DNA of 64,000 nucleotides from Empedobacter stercoris (GTDB lineage Bacteria > Bacteroidota > Bacteroidia > Flavobacteriales > Weeksellaceae), in NCBI RefSeq assembly GCF_025244765.1, contig NZ_CP104209.1, forward strand, positions 1,054,001 through 1,118,000. The letters run 5' to 3'. The position numbers and the translations under genes were made by a program. The notes under the pieces were generated by a model. That model searched no databases, had not been told where the DNA came from, and worked only from the letters and a program-made list of their open reading frames with translations. Within the stretch, counting starts at the first letter, position 1, and the number at the start of each line of letters is the position of its first letter. Of the stretch, positions 7,660 through 15,518 are shown in pieces.

Positions 7660-7908
7660 ATGACAAAAAAAGAAAAAAATAAGTTTCTGATCAAAATGAC
7701 AATATTAGCAAATGCAATGCTATACGAAATGGATTTGGCCAGAGTAGATACGGAAGAAGCAACACAACTACGTAAATTATTAGAACAACACACACAAATG
7801 GCATTTGAACAACCATTGTTGCAATCGACAACATTTATACAAGAAGTAGAAAATAAGTTTGATGCAGTTGTTAATAGAACCGCAAAAGAGTATAATATAA
7901 AACTATAG
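7660..7908 (+). CDS. Hypothetical helical protein (82 residues)
   Basis: This is an all-helical, charged product beginning MTKKEKNKFLIKMTILANA, with no known family. It lies 42 nt after the zinc-ribbon gene and three bases before the next start. The gap upstream holds a GACGCAA word but no terminator. It appears to be part of the same early transcription unit. Confidence 0.55.
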   Translation: MTKKEKNKFLIKMTILANAMLYEMDLARVDTEEATQLRKLLEQHTQMAFEQPLLQSTTFIQEVENKFDAVVNRTAKEYNIKL

Positions 7909-7911
7909 TCT

Positions 7912-8304
7912 ATGAAAAAAATAATTCAAACAATCATTGATTCAATAAAAACACGAAAACTATTAAAACAGCAATATTTAAATATTAAAGTTTTGTCAAA
8001 TGAAAAAGACTTTCAACAAAATTTAGAAACGTATAATTTGATTTTAATTTTCAATAAAAAATCTTCAAATTGGAGTTTAGAAAAAATTAATGAAAGATTC
8101 AATTATTATTTAATGATAGGCATTCCTCCAATAGATTTATACATGAAATTTATTATTGACTATATAAAAGAAAATCAATTTACCTATATGGAAATGATGA
8201 AATTTGCCGAAAAACTTAATATAATTGGAAATATAGCGATTGAAGTTTTTAATATTCAAAATAAGGTTGGAATCAATATAGAATCAAAAGGCGGTTTTTT
8301 ATAA
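7912..8304 (+). CDS. Hypothetical AT-rich protein ending the second early operon
   Basis: The 130-residue product is rich in Lys, Asn and Ile and predicted mainly helical. I recognise no domain. Its codon use is more AT-biased than that of the structural genes. The large inverted repeat at 8311-8359 begins six bases after its stop and may separate it from the next unit. Confidence 0.55.
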   Translation: MKKIIQTIIDSIKTRKLLKQQYLNIKVLSNEKDFQQNLETYNLILIFNKKSSNWSLEKINERFNYYLMIGIPPIDLYMKFIIDYIKENQFTYMEMMKFAEKLNIIGNIAIEVFNIQNKVGINIESKGGFL

Positions 8305-8310
8305 TTATTC

Positions 8311-8364
8311 ATAAACAAAAAATAGACATTATTAAGATTAGTGTCTATTTTTTGTTTATATTTG
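8311..8364 (+). promoter_or_regulatory. 18-bp perfect inverted repeat overlapping a promoter (operator or attenuator)
   Basis: The arms 8311-8328 and 8342-8359 are exact reverse complements with a 13-nt spacer, each containing AAAATAGACA or its complement. The right arm overlaps TATATTTG (8357-8364), an exact match to the Bacteroidota -7 element TAnnTTTG, 18 bp before the ATG at 8383. A repressor on this dyad would block the promoter. As RNA it could also end transcription from upstream, though no U-run follows. Confidence 0.6.
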
Positions 8365-8382
8365 TATAAATCCTTTCCTTTT

Positions 8383-8883
8383 ATGAATCAGCAAAATAGA
8401 CATCTTAGAGTAGTTTGTAAAGTCAATTTATATACAGACAACAAAATAGCTTCTATATTAGTTGATACAGATAAAAACTCAACTACCAAAAAAGGATTTT
8501 ACAAATCATTAATCGCCTCTACTCCAACAGAAAAAAAACACAACAGAGCATCATTATCTTTCAACCAAGACTATGAAGAAACACGTTCTGGTGGCGTATA
8601 TACACAAAGTATAAAATTCAGTTACCGTTCCAATACAGACGAACACGCCTTAGAATCAGAATTTCTAAAAAAAGTAAAACTTATCGGTCTTTTATTATCC
8701 GATGGTTCAGAAATTATCATAGGCAGAAATGATGTCAAACAAAATCGAAAGCCAAAACTAAGTTTTTCATCTGATCTCAATTTTACAGAAGCCAAATTTG
8801 TTTCGCGATCTATCATTCCAGCATCGATCAAAAATGTTGTGAATACAGGTTACACGTTCACTTATCCATTTATCTATACTTAA
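8383..8883 (+). CDS. Phage protein of unknown function behind an operator
   Basis: I start this gene at ATG 8383, not at the GTG at 8341 in the same frame, because the promoter and inverted repeat occupy 8311-8364. The 166-residue product is mixed strand/helix, basic, with no family I can name. It is co-transcribed with 8895-9425 (11-nt gap). Its private, palindrome-controlled promoter suggests a switch-controlled role such as late-gene activation, but this is inferred from layout only. Confidence 0.6.
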   Translation: MNQQNRHLRVVCKVNLYTDNKIASILVDTDKNSTTKKGFYKSLIASTPTEKKHNRASLSFNQDYEETRSGGVYTQSIKFSYRSNTDEHALESEFLKKVKLIGLLLSDGSEIIIGRNDVKQNRKPKLSFSSDLNFTEAKFVSRSIIPASIKNVVNTGYTFTYPFIYT

Positions 8884-8894
8884 AAACTTATCGC

Positions 8895-9425
8895 ATGAGT
8901 ACATTAATCCAAACAACTATTCGCCCAGAACTAATACCAGTTCTTTACGATTTTTTCGAAGGTAAAGAATACACAATTGCAGGTAAAAAAGTAAAAGGAG
9001 TTAAAATTGATCTCAAATCAAGCCTTGGACGTTATATTCGTTCCATGTGCGAAAAAGCCGAACGTCCAGAAACAAAACGTTTTTACAACATGGTTTTCGA
9101 AGTACAAGATTTGGCAAGTAAACAATATACAGCAAGCGTGTATCAATACATAGATGGTAGAAATCATTTCTTGAAATTACCAGAACCATTTATAGATGAT
9201 CTCAACCACATGTTAGAAGATATTTTCCGAACATCACTCAATTCCTATTTACGTGGATTTGAGAAAAACGGAAAAATAAAAGAAGGTATTCGTCAGTACA
9301 TGCACGATTATGATCTCGAAGAACACGGACATACTTTAGAATCTATTGAACGTATGTATATGCGTTACAAAAAATCACCAGCCAAACTAAAACGTTTTCA
9401 ACACAAATGGACATCTGACGCTTAA
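8895..9425 (+). CDS. Phage protein of unknown function, stop codon inside a terminator
   Basis: The 176-residue product is basic and helical, with a C-terminal Lys/Arg-rich segment (about 150-172) that could touch DNA. It forms an operon with the 8383 gene. Its stop codon (9423-9425) lies in the loop of an intrinsic terminator, so the unit ends sharply before the tail-fibre gene. Small basic proteins just before late genes are sometimes transcription activators; there is no direct support for that here. Confidence 0.6.
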   Translation: MSTLIQTTIRPELIPVLYDFFEGKEYTIAGKKVKGVKIDLKSSLGRYIRSMCEKAERPETKRFYNMVFEVQDLASKQYTASVYQYIDGRNHFLKLPEPFIDDLNHMLEDIFRTSLNSYLRGFEKNGKIKEGIRQYMHDYDLEEHGHTLESIERMYMRYKKSPAKLKRFQHKWTSDA

Positions 9426-9443
9426 TTGCGTCAGTTTTTTTTT
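9415..9443 (+). terminator. Intrinsic terminator with the stop codon in its loop
   Basis: CTGACGC (9415-9421) pairs with GCGTCAG (9428-9434) around the loop TTAATT, followed by nine T. The TAA stop of the upstream gene is in the loop, so a translating ribosome would cover the 5' arm. Confidence 0.85.
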
Positions 9444-9474
9444 AGGTACAACGCCTTAATTTTCAAATAAAAAT

Positions 9475-12246
9475 ATGGAAATTAACTACCCAGTATGGTT
9501 GCCAAAAACATTTGGATCACAACAATCTGCAGAAGAAATGAATGGCTTAGTTGAAGTACTACAAAACCATGCTGAAAATTTATCTTTACAACAAAAACAA
9601 ATCCTTACTTCATCTGGAGGAATTTATCCTGAAAAAGTAATTCCATCATCTACTTTTCCAGAAGGAATTTCGCAAGCTGTTTTTTTAGTTGGACCAGGAA
9701 AATATCCAAATTTTGGAAACAAAACTATTCCTGCTAACAATTTAGGTTTAATTTTTTTTTACAATTCTACCTTTGATTTAGTAACGATAGAAATACCTGT
9801 ATACGATGATACTTCTATACAAAATAAAGTTACTAACATTGAGAATAGAACAACTTCGTTAGAAGGTAGGATTGAACCTAATGGAAATGTAACAGCTGGT
9901 CAAACCACTAGAGCGGTTAACGGAGATAAAGTTGAGAGATATGTTCAGAGGAATTCTTTTGTTGAATTTAAACATTCTTTCGCAGATAAGGACGGTTATG
10001 AGGTAAACTCAAAAGTTTTCGTAGATAATAAATTTTGGATTTCAAAAGTAGACGGAAATAAAGATTATCCAAGTAAATCATCAACTAAGTGGGAAGAATT
10101 TAAAATGTCACCCGATGTAGACCAAGAATTTGATGAGAATAGCGAGAATGCGATTTCGAATAAAAAGGTATCTAAATTTGTTAACAACATAAAAACTGAA
10201 GATGGCGAAGAACAATTCATTCTTTTATCACATACGGGGCAAACAACTACGAACGGCTTTTATCGACAAGTATATCCTTTAATTGAAGGAAGGAATTACA
10301 GACTTAAAGTTTGGCAATCAACAGCTCAAAATACTGCTGTAATGCAATATACTGGAGGTGGGGAACTATATGTATCTCCTGTTGTAACGACTAACCCGAC
10401 TGATTATACTATTATAAACTACACACCTATAAAGAGTGGTAATTTGATATTTTTCGCAAAAATGGATAAACTCGATTGTAGAGTTGAGGAAATTGTCCAA
10501 AGTGCGACGACTGAAAAATATTATGTTGAATGGGATAAAGGATTTGAATATCTTTTGGCAAACGAAGAGCCAAAGATTGATTACGAAAGAAGTGAAAGAG
10601 TAAGTTTTGAAGTACCTCCAACAACAACAAACGGACCTGGTATTAGTAAATTCTACGATGTCAATAATGTGCCACTACCAATCGGATATTACGAATTACA
10701 AGTTTTTCAAAGTGGATATTTTACTGCGGCAGCTTTAAAAGTGAATGGAGCTACTATTAAAGATATAGCACCAAAAGCGAGTTCTGATGCCGAAAGAATA
10801 AATATTGATTCTAATAGTTACTCACATATTTATTTTGAAGTTACAGAAGAGGGAACAACTTTAGATATCAACATACACAGTGATTATACAGATTGTCAAT
10901 TATGGAAGGTTAATGAAGTTTTTGGAAGTAAAAAAGTATATCTTACTCCTGACGATTTAGATGAATCGTTGAATGATTTATCGGTATTAACTAAGTCAAG
11001 TTCAGCGACAATACCAGAGCCGAGAAGTATATTAAGAATTGATTTCGATACAAACGAAAATTTACCAACAGCTAAAGGAACGAAAATTAACGGAGTATTT
11101 AAGTATAATGACTTTCAAGGTAATTCGTTTAGAAAGTACGCAAAATTAGGGGTGCAAGGTACAAGTTCAGCAGGTTATCCTAAAAAGAATTGGACTTTAT
11201 CGCTATTTAACGATGAAAATAGAAGTGATTCATTTAAGTTAGAAATCGGGAATTTAATTGCTCACGACGAATTTGTTTATAAGGCTGACTATGTTGATAT
11301 TACTCACTCTCATAATATTGTAGGAAATGAATTATGGGAACAGATTGTATTATCAAGAAAAGGTTTTCCAAAGCGCGAAACAGATATAGCTTATAACTCT
11401 GCTAATACTGCAATTGATTCGAGTAGGTTCGATTCTAAAGCATTAGGACACGTTAAAGGATTTGCTTGTGAAATGTACATTAACGGAGTTTATTATGGTT
11501 TAGGAAACTTTAATATTGGTAAGAAAAGACCTAACTATAATATTGATAACACAAATAAAAATCATATTCAATTAGGTGATTCAGTAGGTCAGCAAAATTT
11601 AACGTCATTTGTACCTACACAATGGGAATTAAGAAGCCCTAAAGTGAGTGGATATGAAGAGGGTGGAGAAATTCCAGACGCTGAAATAATGGCAAAAATA
11701 AACAGATTATTAACTTTTAATGGTTCTGCACAATCTAATATCACTGCCAATATTGATTCTTATTATATGCGAAGAAATATAGTAGATTATTACATCTTTT
11801 CTCAATCAATTTACAATTTTGATGGCGTGGCAAAGAACTATTTATTAACGAGCTGGGATAGCAATGTATTTGCATTCATGCCTTATGATTTAGATTCAAT
11901 TTTTGGAATGCAATTCAATGGAACCGCATTCTTTAGCCCAACTGCAAATGTGTTTAATCATCAGAATATTCCAAGTGGCTCTTTACAATTCTGGCAGAAA
12001 GTTAGAATAGCATTAGGAACTGATTTAGATATTCGTTATAAATACTTAAGAGAAAACGGAATACTTACATTAGAAAATCTTTATATTTTATTGAAAAATC
12101 AAGAAACAAAATACGGTTTAGAGAGGATTCAAAAAGAAGTTGCAAGATGGAACGCAAGACCGACACTTAATTCAATTCCTCGTATAATGAATTATATGCA
12201 GCAGCGTTTTGCTTACTTAGATACTCATTTTAATTATATACCTTAA
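9475..12246 (+). CDS. Large tail-fibre / receptor-binding protein with CotH-kinase-like domain
   Basis: This 923-residue protein starts (about 1-130) like Bacteroidota phage tail fibres (MEINYPVWLPKTFGSQQSAE), continues with strand-rich segments (about 130-520), and ends with a region (about 525-860) resembling the CotH kinase fold. The CotH-like signs are GTSSAGYPKKNW at about 562-573 and a late MPYDLDSIFG with D805 and D807, matching the ipWDLDxxFG motif of CotH. CotH proteins are atypical protein kinases of spore coats and bacterial surface proteins. In a virion the domain might modify or bind a surface protein. Phage tail position plus a CotH-like domain is unusual. The fibre role is inferred from size and context. 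Confidence 0.7.
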   Translation: MEINYPVWLPKTFGSQQSAEEMNGLVEVLQNHAENLSLQQKQILTSSGGIYPEKVIPSSTFPEGISQAVFLVGPGKYPNFGNKTIPANNLGLIFFYNSTFDLVTIEIPVYDDTSIQNKVTNIENRTTSLEGRIEPNGNVTAGQTTRAVNGDKVERYVQRNSFVEFKHSFADKDGYEVNSKVFVDNKFWISKVDGNKDYPSKSSTKWEEFKMSPDVDQEFDENSENAISNKKVSKFVNNIKTEDGEEQFILLSHTGQTTTNGFYRQVYPLIEGRNYRLKVWQSTAQNTAVMQYTGGGELYVSPVVTTNPTDYTIINYTPIKSGNLIFFAKMDKLDCRVEEIVQSATTEKYYVEWDKGFEYLLANEEPKIDYERSERVSFEVPPTTTNGPGISKFYDVNNVPLPIGYYELQVFQSGYFTAAALKVNGATIKDIAPKASSDAERINIDSNSYSHIYFEVTEEGTTLDINIHSDYTDCQLWKVNEVFGSKKVYLTPDDLDESLNDLSVLTKSSSATIPEPRSILRIDFDTNENLPTAKGTKINGVFKYNDFQGNSFRKYAKLGVQGTSSAGYPKKNWTLSLFNDENRSDSFKLEIGNLIAHDEFVYKADYVDITHSHNIVGNELWEQIVLSRKGFPKRETDIAYNSANTAIDSSRFDSKALGHVKGFACEMYINGVYYGLGNFNIGKKRPNYNIDNTNKNHIQLGDSVGQQNLTSFVPTQWELRSPKVSGYEEGGEIPDAEIMAKINRLLTFNGSAQSNITANIDSYYMRRNIVDYYIFSQSIYNFDGVAKNYLLTSWDSNVFAFMPYDLDSIFGMQFNGTAFFSPTANVFNHQNIPSGSLQFWQKVRIALGTDLDIRYKYLRENGILTLENLYILLKNQETKYGLERIQKEVARWNARPTLNSIPRIMNYMQQRFAYLDTHFNYIP

Positions 12247-12251
12247 TAATA

Positions 12252-12283
12252 AATAAGCCTGCATAATAGTAGGCTTATTTTTT
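12252..12283. terminator. Bidirectional terminator between tail fibre and acyltransferase
   Basis: AATAAGCCT (12252-12260) pairs with AGGCTTATT (12271-12279), followed by T-rich sequence on the plus strand. It closes the tail-fibre gene and, read from the other side, the convergent acyltransferase, whose stop codon lies in the right arm. Confidence 0.8.
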
Positions 12284-13333
12284 GAATAAAAATTGAGTTA
12301 ATTTTTTCTCTATTAATTCATAAGTAATACATGAGAATACTAACGAAATTATAATTGATAATAAGAATATTTTGAATGAATTTTCTGGAATGTTTAAAAA
12401 ATTATATTTAAAAATAGTATTTAAAATTATGATATGAAATAAATATAAAGAGAATGAAATTTGACCTAAATAATTCAAAATTTTTGATGATAATAATCTA
12501 CTTATTAATGTTTTATTAAAAATTAATCCATGGATAAATATTGCTAAAGGAATGATAATCAATATATCGTTGACATTAAAGATAAGTTCAATAAGAATTA
12601 AAATAGTCGACGATGTAAATAACAAAATGTTACTTTTATTAATTGATTTAAAAATTAAAAATCCAAAATAATATGCAACGATAGCTCTAAACAAAGCTAA
12701 TGGACCTATATGTATATTAATTTTTTCATTAGCTTCTAAAATATAGAAACTCCAGTTTTTATAATCAATAACATATTTATCTAAGTATTGACATTGGTAT
12801 AATAATACAAGTGAAATTAAAGCGAATACAAAATGATACTTTAACTTAATTTTGTTCCAATAATATATGAGAAATGGAAGTATTAAGTAGATACTCCATT
12901 CTATCGACAAGGACCATGAAGGAACGTTTACTCCTCTAATTATTGTGTCAAAATAAGCTTGTAGAAATGTTATATCAATTATAAAATCATAAATATTAAA
13001 GTTGTTAAATATGCATATTATAAACAATAATGAGAAAATATAAAGAGGGTATATTCTCTTAAATCTCTTGAACATATAATATTTATAATTCACGAAATTC
13101 ACTTTCTCCGAAAATTCATTCGCGTATCTTAAGCACAAGACATAAGAAGAAAGCATAAAGAATAAGTCAACTGCTAAATATCCTTGACTTATAAAATTTC
13201 TTAAATAGTATATTAATATATTAGGTTCTTTTTCATAAAAATTTATTAAATAAGTATGAAAATAGTGGTAAATCATAACATAAAATGCCGCAATGCCTCT
13301 TAGTCCAGTTAAAGATTTTATTTCATCTTTCAT
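12275..13333 (-). CDS. Acyltransferase-3 membrane protein (phage cargo, O-acetylation type)
   Basis: This 352-residue, polytopic inner-membrane protein belongs to the acyltransferase-3 family, which moves acyl groups onto sugars of surface polysaccharides. The motifs are LTGLRGIAAF near the start (R12), H23 in the first helix, VDLFFMLSSYVL, and WSLSIEWSIYLILP. It lies on the opposite strand between tail and lysis genes, is much more AT-rich than they are, and has its own terminator, so it is a classic lysogenic-conversion moron. Phage-borne members alter O-antigen or capsule and thereby block adsorption of related phages; that role is inferred here. Confidence 0.85.
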   Translation of the reverse strand: MKDEIKSLTGLRGIAAFYVMIYHYFHTYLINFYEKEPNILIYYLRNFISQGYLAVDLFFMLSSYVLCLRYANEFSEKVNFVNYKYYMFKRFKRIYPLYIFSLLFIICIFNNFNIYDFIIDITFLQAYFDTIIRGVNVPSWSLSIEWSIYLILPFLIYYWNKIKLKYHFVFALISLVLLYQCQYLDKYVIDYKNWSFYILEANEKINIHIGPLALFRAIVAYYFGFLIFKSINKSNILLFTSSTILILIELIFNVNDILIIIPLAIFIHGLIFNKTLISRLLSSKILNYLGQISFSLYLFHIIILNTIFKYNFLNIPENSFKIFLLSIIISLVFSCITYELIEKKLTQFLFKK

Positions 13334-13437
13334 TTTACACCTTCAGTTAGTTGAGTAAATGTAATGTTTTTTTTAATTCCACTCTTCGGAGTTGTTTTTT
13401 TTATGTAAAATAGTGTCAGCACTTCCCTACTCTACAT

Positions 13438-13478
13438 AAAAGATATTTGAGTATTAAACATTTACTCAAATATCTTTT
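13438..13478 (+). terminator. 16-bp perfect hairpin with T-run just before the holin start
   Basis: The arms 13438-13453 and 13463-13478 (core AGATATTTGAGTA) are exact reverse complements around a 9-nt loop, and six T end the right arm. It stands only three bases before the holin ATG. It may insulate the lysis operon from readthrough, or fold in the mRNA and hold holin translation down until late. Confidence 0.6.
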
Positions 13479-13481
13479 TTC

Positions 13482-14009
13482 ATGAAAACGATTTTATCTT
13501 TTATACTCCTACAAATCGTCACAATTGCAGATGGCACCATCAAAGAGCGGTTACTGTCATCATCTATATTAGCAATTATTACCGCACCAATCGTTTACAT
13601 TTTCGACAAATTATCCATTTGGACCATCGAAAATTCAACTTATATCACAATTGTTTGTGGTGCTATTTTAACAGATTGGTTCTTTGGATCAATCAAACAT
13701 TTATTTTTTACCAAAACTTTCAGTTGGCGGGAAAACGCAGCAGGACTAACACTCAAAATATCTTTAGTAGTCGGAGGCGTTTTTTTGTTCGAATCATTTC
13801 ATTTTATTCTGCAAGATGTTTCACTCATCGAACAAATGCTAAAAATTGTTACACGATTGGTTGTCTTTATTTATCCTGCAACTTCTGCATGGAATAACAT
13901 GGCAATTGTGTCCAACGGGAAATTCCCTCCCAAAAAATGGTTAGAAAAAGTTGATGCTTTTTACAACAATCTCGATTTAAAAAAATTCCAAAATAAAAAA
14001 GAAGAATGA
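13482..14009 (+). CDS. Phage holin-like membrane protein
   Basis: The 175-residue product has an N-terminal signal-like helix and about three more membrane spans (about 25-40, 55-72, 90-110, 120-140), then a basic, polar C-terminus. The motif DWFFGSIKH between spans and the end pattern FPPKKWLEK are typical of Bacteroidota phage holins. It should form membrane lesions that release or activate the endolysin. The stop overlaps the endolysin start (ATGA), so they are translationally coupled. An unusually strong hairpin lies directly upstream. Confidence 0.75.
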   Translation: MKTILSFILLQIVTIADGTIKERLLSSSILAIITAPIVYIFDKLSIWTIENSTYITIVCGAILTDWFFGSIKHLFFTKTFSWRENAAGLTLKISLVVGGVFLFESFHFILQDVSLIEQMLKIVTRLVVFIYPATSAWNNMAIVSNGKFPPKKWLEKVDAFYNNLDLKKFQNKKEE

Positions 14010-14551
14010 AAAAATATGCATTAGTAGTTGGTCATACATCAACAAAAGACAAAGGCGCATATTCAGAAAACTTGCAAATTTCTGAGTTCGATTTTAATCT
14101 GGAAGTTGCACAAGCAATACAAGCATTGTGTCCAGAAATGTTTGATTTATACACGCATACCGTACAAGATTATTACCAGCGTCAGAAAGGATTAGCATAT
14201 AAACTGAATCAAAAGAAGTATGATGCTGTTTTCGAATTACATTTCAATGCAGCTTCTCCAATTGCTAATGGAACTGAGTGTTGCTATTATTTCGCTTCCA
14301 AAAAAGGATTAGTCATTGCTCAAGAAATATCATTAGCAGTTATGATAGAATTCAATACACGACTACGTGGAGATCAAGGTGCAAAACCTTTGGTAAATAA
14401 AAACGATCGTGGCTATTGGTTTACGTACTTACCAAAAGCTCCAGCTGTTATCATCGAATCGTTTTTCGGCAGTAACACAGTTGAATCTGAGAAATTCAGA
14501 GATATCAATCGATATGCAAAAACATTATTTAATGTAATAAAATCACTTTAA
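14006..14551 (+). CDS. N-acetylmuramoyl-L-alanine amidase endolysin (Amidase_3)
   Basis: This 181-residue zinc amidase cuts the bond between MurNAc and L-Ala in peptidoglycan. Visible ligands and catalytic residues are H10 in VVGH, a Glu near 21-27, H79 in FELHFNA, and the late Glu in IIESFFGSN. There is no signal peptide, so a holin is needed for export, and one lies just upstream with a 4-bp overlap. There is no separate cell-wall-binding domain, as usual for phages of Gram-negative hosts. Confidence 0.85.
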   Translation: MKKYALVVGHTSTKDKGAYSENLQISEFDFNLEVAQAIQALCPEMFDLYTHTVQDYYQRQKGLAYKLNQKKYDAVFELHFNAASPIANGTECCYYFASKKGLVIAQEISLAVMIEFNTRLRGDQGAKPLVNKNDRGYWFTYLPKAPAVIIESFFGSNTVESEKFRDINRYAKTLFNVIKSL

Positions 14552-14552
14552 T

Positions 14553-15155
14553 ATGCACAGAACAAAAACAGCAAAAATTCTAATTTGTATCGGAATAGGA
14601 TTAAATATTTTAAGTTGCTCCATTCGAAAAACGGACAAAGAAAAAGGACATGAAAAAATCCATTCCGAAATTTCGGAACAAACAAATTTGTCTGTAGATC
14701 AGGAACAATCAACGATTGAAAATTCTTTCATCGAAAGAAAAGATTATTCGAATTGGTTCAATTTTGATTACAAACCATTGTTTGATCAAAATGGTCAAAT
14801 CATTCCGTTGATAATCGAACAAACAAAAAACGGACAAACAGAAAAACTCGTTATTTCTGGTGCAACTGTAACTGGAGGTCAAAACGATTCAAAACAATCA
14901 GAAGAAAAACGAACCCAAACGATTAATCGTTACATTTCAAACATTACATACAAATCTGATATAACGTATAAATCGGTTATCAATTACAAAACAGTTTTAA
15001 AAGAACGATTTTCATTTGGTCCACAATCGATTTATATCATTTGTTTATTAGGTATCACCATAGTTTGCGCTGTTTTAGCTTTCACTGGGCATTGGACATG
15101 GATACAAAATGTATTCAATAAAATCAAAAAATACTTTTCAAAAAGTAATAAATAG
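14553..15155 (+). CDS. Unimolecular spanin (lipoprotein plus C-terminal membrane anchor)
   Basis: The 200-residue product begins with a lipoprotein signal (hydrophobic 8-20, lipobox ILSC with C22) and ends with a transmembrane helix (about 159-178) and a basic cytoplasmic tail. Between them is a charged periplasmic region (about 25-155) with a YKS-rich stretch near 132-148. One polypeptide tied to the outer membrane by lipid and to the inner membrane by its C-terminus is exactly the u-spanin layout of phage T1 gp11. The gene follows the endolysin by one base. It should fuse the two membranes in the last step of lysis. No sequence similarity is claimed, only topology and position. Confidence 0.75.
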   Translation: MHRTKTAKILICIGIGLNILSCSIRKTDKEKGHEKIHSEISEQTNLSVDQEQSTIENSFIERKDYSNWFNFDYKPLFDQNGQIIPLIIEQTKNGQTEKLVISGATVTGGQNDSKQSEEKRTQTINRYISNITYKSDITYKSVINYKTVLKERFSFGPQSIYIICLLGITIVCAVLAFTGHWTWIQNVFNKIKKYFSKSNK

Positions 15156-15242
15156 TTTCAATTTAAATAAGTTATCAAATCTATTAACGACATCAATTGT
15201 CGCAATTACAAAGTAGATTTACGATATTTAAACTCAACATAC

Positions 15243-15455
15243 ATGTTACTTGACGCCAAACAACAAAGCAAACCGCTAAATGATCTTACGAAAGAAGATA
15301 AAGACTTTATCTACCGTAATTTATTAACGCTTTTCATGGACTGGAATGGCAGTGATTCTGCTACGGACGAAAATCAGCGTGCCGATATACAAATGGCAGT
15401 CTTTTATTGCATTGGGTTATTAGATCAAGTAAAATCTAACGAAGCCGCTGAATAA
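15243..15455 (+). CDS. Small hypothetical phage protein (70 residues)
   Basis: This acidic, helical 70-residue product (MLLDAKQQSKPLNDLTKED) is not recognised. It lies between the lysis cassette and the packaging genes and has its own intrinsic terminator, whose loop contains its stop codon. The 87-nt gap upstream may hold its promoter, although no exact TAnnTTTG box stands out. Confidence 0.55.
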   Translation: MLLDAKQQSKPLNDLTKEDKDFIYRNLLTLFMDWNGSDSATDENQRADIQMAVFYCIGLLDQVKSNEAAE

Positions 15456-15469
15456 TCAGCGGTTTTTTT
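15445..15469 (+). terminator. Intrinsic terminator with stop codon in the loop
   Basis: CCGCTGA (15445-15451) pairs with TCAGCGG (15456-15462) around ATAA, followed by seven T. The stop TAA at 15453-15455 is in the loop, the same arrangement as at 9415-9443. Confidence 0.85.
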
Positions 15470-15518
15470 GTGTCAGCTTCTAATCGCTGTTTTCATCGGA
15501 AATTTAAATCAAAAACGT

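Noticed and set aside
8341-8382. GTG start for the gene beginning at 8383
   Set aside because: It lies in the right arm of the inverted repeat and upstream of the -7 box, so it would not be transcribed from that promoter.
9475-12246. Diversity-generating retroelement acting on the tail fibre
   Set aside because: No reverse transcriptase gene and no template repeat of the C-terminal region were seen in the window.
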